A stretch of DNA of 27,909 nucleotides from CAVAWX01 sp963642995 (GTDB lineage: Bacteria; Actinomycetota; Coriobacteriia; Coriobacteriales; QAMH01), in assembly GCA_963642995.1 (NCBI GenBank), contig CAVIIZ010000021.1, forward strand, positions 1-27,909, read 5' to 3'. The position numbers and the translations under genes were made by a program. The notes beneath the pieces are model-generated. The model had not been told where the DNA came from. It was given only the letters and a program-made list of their open reading frames with translations, and ran no database searches. Below are positions 25,001 to 27,909 of this stretch, piece after piece (the stretch's first letter is position 1; each line of letters begins with the position of its first letter).

Positions 25001-27909
25001 CCCCGCCGGGACGCTGTAGCCCTCGGGCGCGATCGTCTCCACGAGCGTGTAGTTCTTGCCGCCGGGCACGTCGGCAAACGTCACCTTGCCGCTCGCGTCG
25101 GACGTGGCGGCCCCCACCACCGTGTCGCCGTCGCGCAACTCGAATTCCGCGCCGGCAAGCACCGCGCCGTCCGCGTCGGTCTTGGTGAAGGAGACCGAGA
25201 CCAGGCGGCGGTCCGAGACGCTGTAGCCGGGATAGTCGCCGCTGAAATCCATGGCTCCGCCTTTTGCCGTGACGACGACTTTTTGCGTCAACGCGTCGAC
25301 CGTGACCGTCCACGAGCCGTCCGATTTGGCATAACCTGTCGGCGCCACCGTCTCCACAAGCGTGTATTCGCCCGTCTCGAGCTCGCCGAAATCCACCTGG
25401 CCGTCCGCATCGCTCGTGACGGTCTGGAGCACTTTGCCGTCTTGGCTCAGCTCGAATATGGCGCCGGAAAGACGCGGGGCCGTCCCGGAGGAAACATCGT
25501 TACCCACCTTCGTGAACGAGAACGGCACCGTGTCCTTCACGTTCACCGCCTTGTAGCCGTCCGCGTAGGTGCCCTTGAACGCGGGCGCGCCGTCCGCGGC
25601 TTCGACGTAGACCTGCTCATGGCCGGCGAAGGTGTTGGGGTAGACCCTCCAGTAGCCGGTTGGCAGGTCGTAGCCGGTCGGCGCCTTCGTCTCGTAGAGG
25701 TAGTAGAAGACGTTGCCCGGCAACTTGCCGAAATCGACCTTGCCGTCCGCGTCGCTCGTCGCCGTCTTAAGCACCGTGGCGTCCGCACCGGCGCTGTCGC
25801 GCAGCTCGAAGGTGGCGCCGGAAAGCGTCGTGGTGCCGGCCGCGTCCGTCTTCGTGAAGCTGAACGCCATCTCGGGGTAGTTGATGATGTAGTCGCCCTT
25901 GGCCTGCGTGTGGTAGAACTCATAGGCCGCGCCCGCGTCGGCCACGGAGAAGGTCTTCGTGGTCGCGTCCACGGTCACTGTCCAATGCCCGTACGAGACA
26001 ACGCACCCGTCCGGCGCGGCCGTCTCGTAGAGGTCGTAGCTGCCGGCGTCGAGGTAGCCGAAGTCCACCATGCCCGCGTCGTCGGGGCTGGCCGTCTTCA
26101 CCACCACGCCGCCCTGGCGCAATTCGAAGACGGCGGCGGTGTTGCCCCACGCGCGCGCATCGTCGACGCTCGCATCGCCCATGAAGGAGGCGTACTTCGT
26201 GAAGGAGAACTTCACCCAGTCCTCGGGATAGTCCACCACCTCGAGGTTTCCGTCGGCGTAGGCGCCGGTGAACTCCGACGCGAATCCCGCTTGCAGCGCG
26301 ATGGAGGAGACGGACAGGTCCCCGGTGGCCGCATCCTTTGCCACCGTGACCTTCCAAACCGGCGATTCGGCGCTTCCGTAGCCGCTCGGCACGACCGTCT
26401 CGGTCAGACGGTAGGTGCCGGGTTCGGAGAAGGCGCGCTCGAAGGAGACCTTGCCATCTGCGCCCGAAGTGGCGGTGCCTATGTCCGTGCCCTCGTCGTG
26501 GCCGTCGACCTGCCAGTACTCGAGGAGGAACTTCGCACCCGCCAGCGCCTTGCCGTTCTCGTCGGTCTTGGTGAAGGTGAAGGGGATGGAGGCTTTCTCG
26601 TTGATCGCCTTGTAGCCGTCCGCGTAGGTGCCCGCGAACTCGGGCGCGCCGTCCACGGACTCGACGTAGACCTGCTTGTGGCCGACGTAGGTGTTGGGGA
26701 AGACGCGCCAATGGCCGGTCGGCAGGTCGTAGCCGTCCGGCGCGGCCGTCTCGTAGAGGTAGTAGTCCACGTTGCCGGGCAGAGCGCCGAAGTCCACCTT
26801 GCCGTCCGCGCCGGTGGTCTTGGTCGCCAGCACCGTGCCGTCGCCATCGCGCAGCTCGAAGGTCGCGCCGGCCAGCGTCGTAGTGGAGTCGTCGGCTGTC
26901 TTGGTGAAGGAAAACGCCAGCGACGGGTAGTTGACGATGTAGTCCTCCGAGCCCGTACGGCAGAAGTCGTAGGACGCGCCGACGTTTGCCACGGACACCG
27001 TCTGCGCCGCAGCGTCTGCCGTCACGGTCCAGTGGCCGTAGGGTATGACGCACCCGTCGGGCGCCGCCGTCTCGTAGAGCTCGTAGTCGCCCGTCGCGAG
27101 ATAGCCGAAGTCCACCTTGCCCGCGTCGTCGGGGCTGGCCGTCTTCACGGCCGTGCCGCCCTGGCGCAGCTCGAAGACGGCGGCGGTGTTGCCCCACGCA
27201 CGCGCGGCATCCGCGCCCTCGTCGCTTGTGTAGGAAGCGTACTTCGTGAAGGAGAACTTCGTCGCACGGTCGGTGTTCTTCACCTTGTAGCCGTCCGCGT
27301 AGGTGCCCGCGAACTCGGGGGCGCCGTCCACGGACTCGACGTAGACCTGCTGGTAGCCGGCGTAGCTGTTCGGGAAGACACGCCAGTGGCCGCTCGGCGC
27401 GCCATAGCCGTCCGGCGCCACCGTCTCGTACATGTAGTAGTCCACGTTGCCCGGCAGAGCGCCGAAGTCCACCTTGCCGTCCGCGCCGCTGGTCGCGGTC
27501 TTCAGCACCGTGCCATCGCCATCGCGCAGCTCGAAGGTCGCGCCGGCCAGCGTCGTGGTGCCGTCGTCACCCGTCTTGGTGAAGGAGAAGGTCTGCGACG
27601 GGTAGTTGACGATGTAGTTCTCGGAACCCGTCTGGCAAAACTCGTAGGCCGCGCCCACCGTCTCGGCGGAATAGGTCTGGTTGGCGGCGTCCACGGACAG
27701 CGTCCAGTGCCCCAATGGCGCCACGCACCCCTCGGGGGCCTTCGTCTCGTAGAGGTCGTAGGCGCCGCTGGGCACGCCGTTGCCGCTGCTGCCGCCGAAC
27801 GAGACCGTGCCCGACGCGTCGGGGCTTGCCGTGTCCACGACCGTGTCGCCCTGGCGCAGCTCGAAGACCGCGTCGGTGTTGCCCCATGCGCGCGCGGCGT
27901 CCGCCCCGC
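22001..27909 (-). CDS. Giant CnaB/SpaA-repeat cell-wall-anchored surface protein, 5'-truncated by window edge
   Basis: A surface adhesin or stalk protein; the frame is open to the right edge, so the start and signal peptide lie outside. 1,968 codons are visible. It consists of one partial and 15 complete CnaB (prealbumin-like) modules of 105-160 residues, each opening with a strand like PFSFTKT (isopeptide Lys), holding a Glu in a motif like LVETVAPTGY, and closing with YxVxN or, in modules 6 and 8 of those visible, Asp. These residues form internal Lys-Asn/Asp isopeptide bonds in known CnaB domains. The C-terminus has MPLAG, a hydrophobic segment (GPIACTAAGAALLTAAVAWF) and RRKRK, a sortase-signal layout. 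No sortase gene and no clear pilin motif are visible. The ligand and host role are unknown. Confidence 0.9.
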   Translation of the reverse strand, partial: GADAARAWGNTDAVFELRQGDTVVDTASPDASGTVSFGGSSGNGVPSGAYDLYETKAPEGCVAPLGHWTLSVDAANQTYSAETVGAAYEFCQTGSENYIVNYPSQTFSFTKTGDDGTTTLAGATFELRDGDGTVLKTATSGADGKVDFGALPGNVDYYMYETVAPDGYGAPSGHWRVFPNSYAGYQQVYVESVDGAPEFAGTYADGYKVKNTDRATKFSFTKYASYTSDEGADAARAWGNTAAVFELRQGGTAVKTASPDDAGKVDFGYLATGDYELYETAAPDGCVIPYGHWTVTADAAAQTVSVANVGASYDFCRTGSEDYIVNYPSLAFSFTKTADDSTTTLAGATFELRDGDGTVLATKTTGADGKVDFGALPGNVDYYLYETAAPDGYDLPTGHWRVFPNTYVGHKQVYVESVDGAPEFAGTYADGYKAINEKASIPFTFTKTDENGKALAGAKFLLEYWQVDGHDEGTDIGTATSGADGKVSFERAFSEPGTYRLTETVVPSGYGSAESPVWKVTVAKDAATGDLSVSSIALQAGFASEFTGAYADGNLEVVDYPEDWVKFSFTKYASFMGDASVDDARAWGNTAAVFELRQGGVVVKTASPDDAGMVDFGYLDAGSYDLYETAAPDGCVVSYGHWTVTVDATTKTFSVADAGAAYEFYHTQAKGDYIINYPEMAFSFTKTDAAGTTTLSGATFELRDSAGADATVLKTATSDADGKVDFGKLPGNVFYYLYETKAPTGYDLPTGYWRVYPNTFAGHEQVYVEAADGAPAFKGTYADGYKAVNVKDTVPFSFTKVGNDVSSGTAPRLSGAIFELSQDGKVLQTVTSDADGQVDFGELETGEYTLVETVAPTGYAKSDGSWTVTVDALTQKVVVTAKGGAMDFSGDYPGYSVSDRRLVSVSFTKTDADGAVLAGAEFELRDGDTVVGAATSDASGKVTFADVPGGKNYTLVETIAPEGYSVPAGSWTVAVGTDPAATQTASITANDGAPAPTLSSNVYKIKNYGSVPFSFTKTAVDTGVGLAGAKFTLSRSDATMTYNKTVVSDEAGTVDFGRLADGSYTLVETQAANGYTPSTGSWTVVSDEKNQTVTVTANDGATAFTGTYADGYSVSNELGVPFSFTKVDSTSTALAAVLPGASFTLKSADLGFEKTVTSDAGGKVDFGTLSPGTYALSESTVPSGYNAVPGSWKVVVDAATKTATISVASAAGTAPEPKGSYADGYQIPNTKTRPDFVFSKADSETGATLPGAVFSLTLQGGSSSVNATSDDTGTVKFSDLADGTYILTETTVPTGYAAATGAWKVTVNSSANPPVAVQASDVSATSTVKGSYDEGFTITNTPNALPFAFTKTNSTTGAALAGATFTLTAPDSTVSTATSDADGKVDFGKLSQAGIYTLVETQAPSGYHLPTGKWYVTVDMENQTIEVDTNTSGVTAAPDFTGSYADGFKLGNEPDEGTVPFSFTKTDEASDSGKSLEHAVFSMYRCNEGHGSSTSEHHGAAGETGSCWRLWKTVGGTDHTGSIYDFGLLTRDTQYMLVEFKQPTGYTDASIWFSKDYEQPSGQWLVTVPASATTQSQLSVAAYQDGVASTDWTYGNAGAFTGGDNSKYVVNTEAQTKPFSFTKKAHDGTALKGFTFALYKCTNPAHDDGIYSHSGLADGSEGCCWGSYDEYGNATTDPLKTATSDDNGLVDFGQLPRGTYMLVETGVQETYAAPNGETWHFVKPNGQVRIDFKSSFANDDDGKGAFSIGTFLQGDADMSIVSADDGGDVKNTGGVVVNTPTLGDTPTTGFSFTKTDEDGAALQGATFALYKCGNAAHTKASDHSTLATNDADCCWKVDTPYATSTSDADGYVSFTLLPTGQYMLVETGTVAGYQLPHGQWMLDVNATTTAVSISARGDDLPPAFESAGDVGLKLKNYPVWRMPLAGAFGPIACTAAGAALLTAAVAWFASSRRKRKQQAAGAGVSRRG
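22130..22144 (-). other. Non-canonical sortase sorting signal MPLAG
   Basis: Encodes MPLAG directly after the last CnaB module (LKNYPVWR), followed by a hydrophobic stretch and RRKRK. Position and layout match LPxTG signals, with Met for Leu and Ala for Thr. Confidence 0.7.
25526..26215 (-). repeat. A-B module pair, third copy (690 bp)
   Basis: Encodes an A-type module (KFSFTKYASF, ARAWGNTAAVFELRQGG) followed by a B-type module (AFSFTKT, TTTLSGATFELRD, WRVYPN). It is related to the A-B pair at 26585-27259 at protein and DNA level but more diverged, with a 12-base longer B module. Confidence 0.8.
26585..27259 (-). repeat. A-B module pair, second copy (675 bp)
   Basis: A module (26918-27259) and B module (26585-26917). 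It is near-identical over long stretches to the following pair at 27260-27909, including shared DNA blocks in the FELRQGG, GALPGNVDYY and YVESVDGAPEF regions. Confidence 0.85.
27260..27909 (-). repeat. A-B module pair, first visible copy (cut by window edge)
   Basis: B module at 27260-27592 is complete and the A module at 27593-27909 is cut by the edge. It is directly adjacent to the 675-bp copy, making a true tandem. Confidence 0.85.

Noticed and set aside
25620..27380. WRV[FY]PN in the B modules as a pilin motif (VYPKN-like)
   Set aside because: The essential Lys is missing in every copy and the position within the module is not that of a pilin motif, so backbone pilin polymerisation is not supported.
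22001..27909. CRISPR-like or satellite array because of the regular repeats
   Set aside because: The repeats are coding, about 100 or more codons long, keep the frame and encode CnaB domains.

Overview
This window is GC-rich bacterial chromosome. It most likely comes from an actinobacterium of the class Coriobacteriia (an Eggerthellaceae-like gut organism). I infer this from the base composition, the lysine/alanine-rich tail on the housekeeping sigma factor, the fused order rimP-nusA-ylxR-infB-rbfA-nrnA-truB-ribF-dnaG-sigA, and the very large CnaB-repeat surface protein. The genus cannot be fixed by reading alone.

Left part (1-8.6 kb): a DUF4143-type ATPase cut by the left edge is followed by a small, previously easy-to-miss ribbon-helix-helix-like protein (1403-1561, minus) just downstream of a tRNA-Pro(UGG) gene. 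Next come tyrosyl-tRNA synthetase (KMSKS type with S4 domain), a large U32-family protein, a second DUF4143-type ATPase reading rightward, and a secreted or membrane-anchored transglutaminase-like protein with Big2 and FN3-like domains. A 35-bp near-perfect direct repeat brackets the second ATPase gene.

Middle part (8.5-20.9 kb, all minus strand): an almost gapless run of ten genes for RNA and protein synthesis and replication. In transcription order these are rimP, nusA, ylxR, infB, rbfA, nrnA, truB, ribF, dnaG and sigA, followed by a CAU-anticodon tRNA (probably tRNA-Ile2) and a strong hairpin terminator. Many junctions overlap (ATGA at nrnA/truB, about 20 bp at ribF/dnaG and dnaG/sigA), which points to one transcript with translational coupling. 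A good promoter lies about 170 bp upstream of rimP. NusA carries an unusual Cys/His tail.

Right part (21-27.9 kb, minus strand): a two-domain PRC-barrel protein, then the C-terminal 1,968 codons of a giant cell-wall protein that runs off the right edge. It is built from at least 16 CnaB/SpaA-like modules with Lys-Glu-Asn/Asp isopeptide signatures, and ends in a non-canonical sortase signal (MPLAG), a membrane segment and a basic tail. The last three modules share a Cys/His insertion.

No CRISPR array, insertion sequence, rRNA or replication origin was seen. The most interesting items are the giant repeat adhesin with its Cys/His modules, the Cys/His tail of NusA, the 12-kb gene run, the repeat around the second ATPase, and the small tRNA-linked RHH-like protein.
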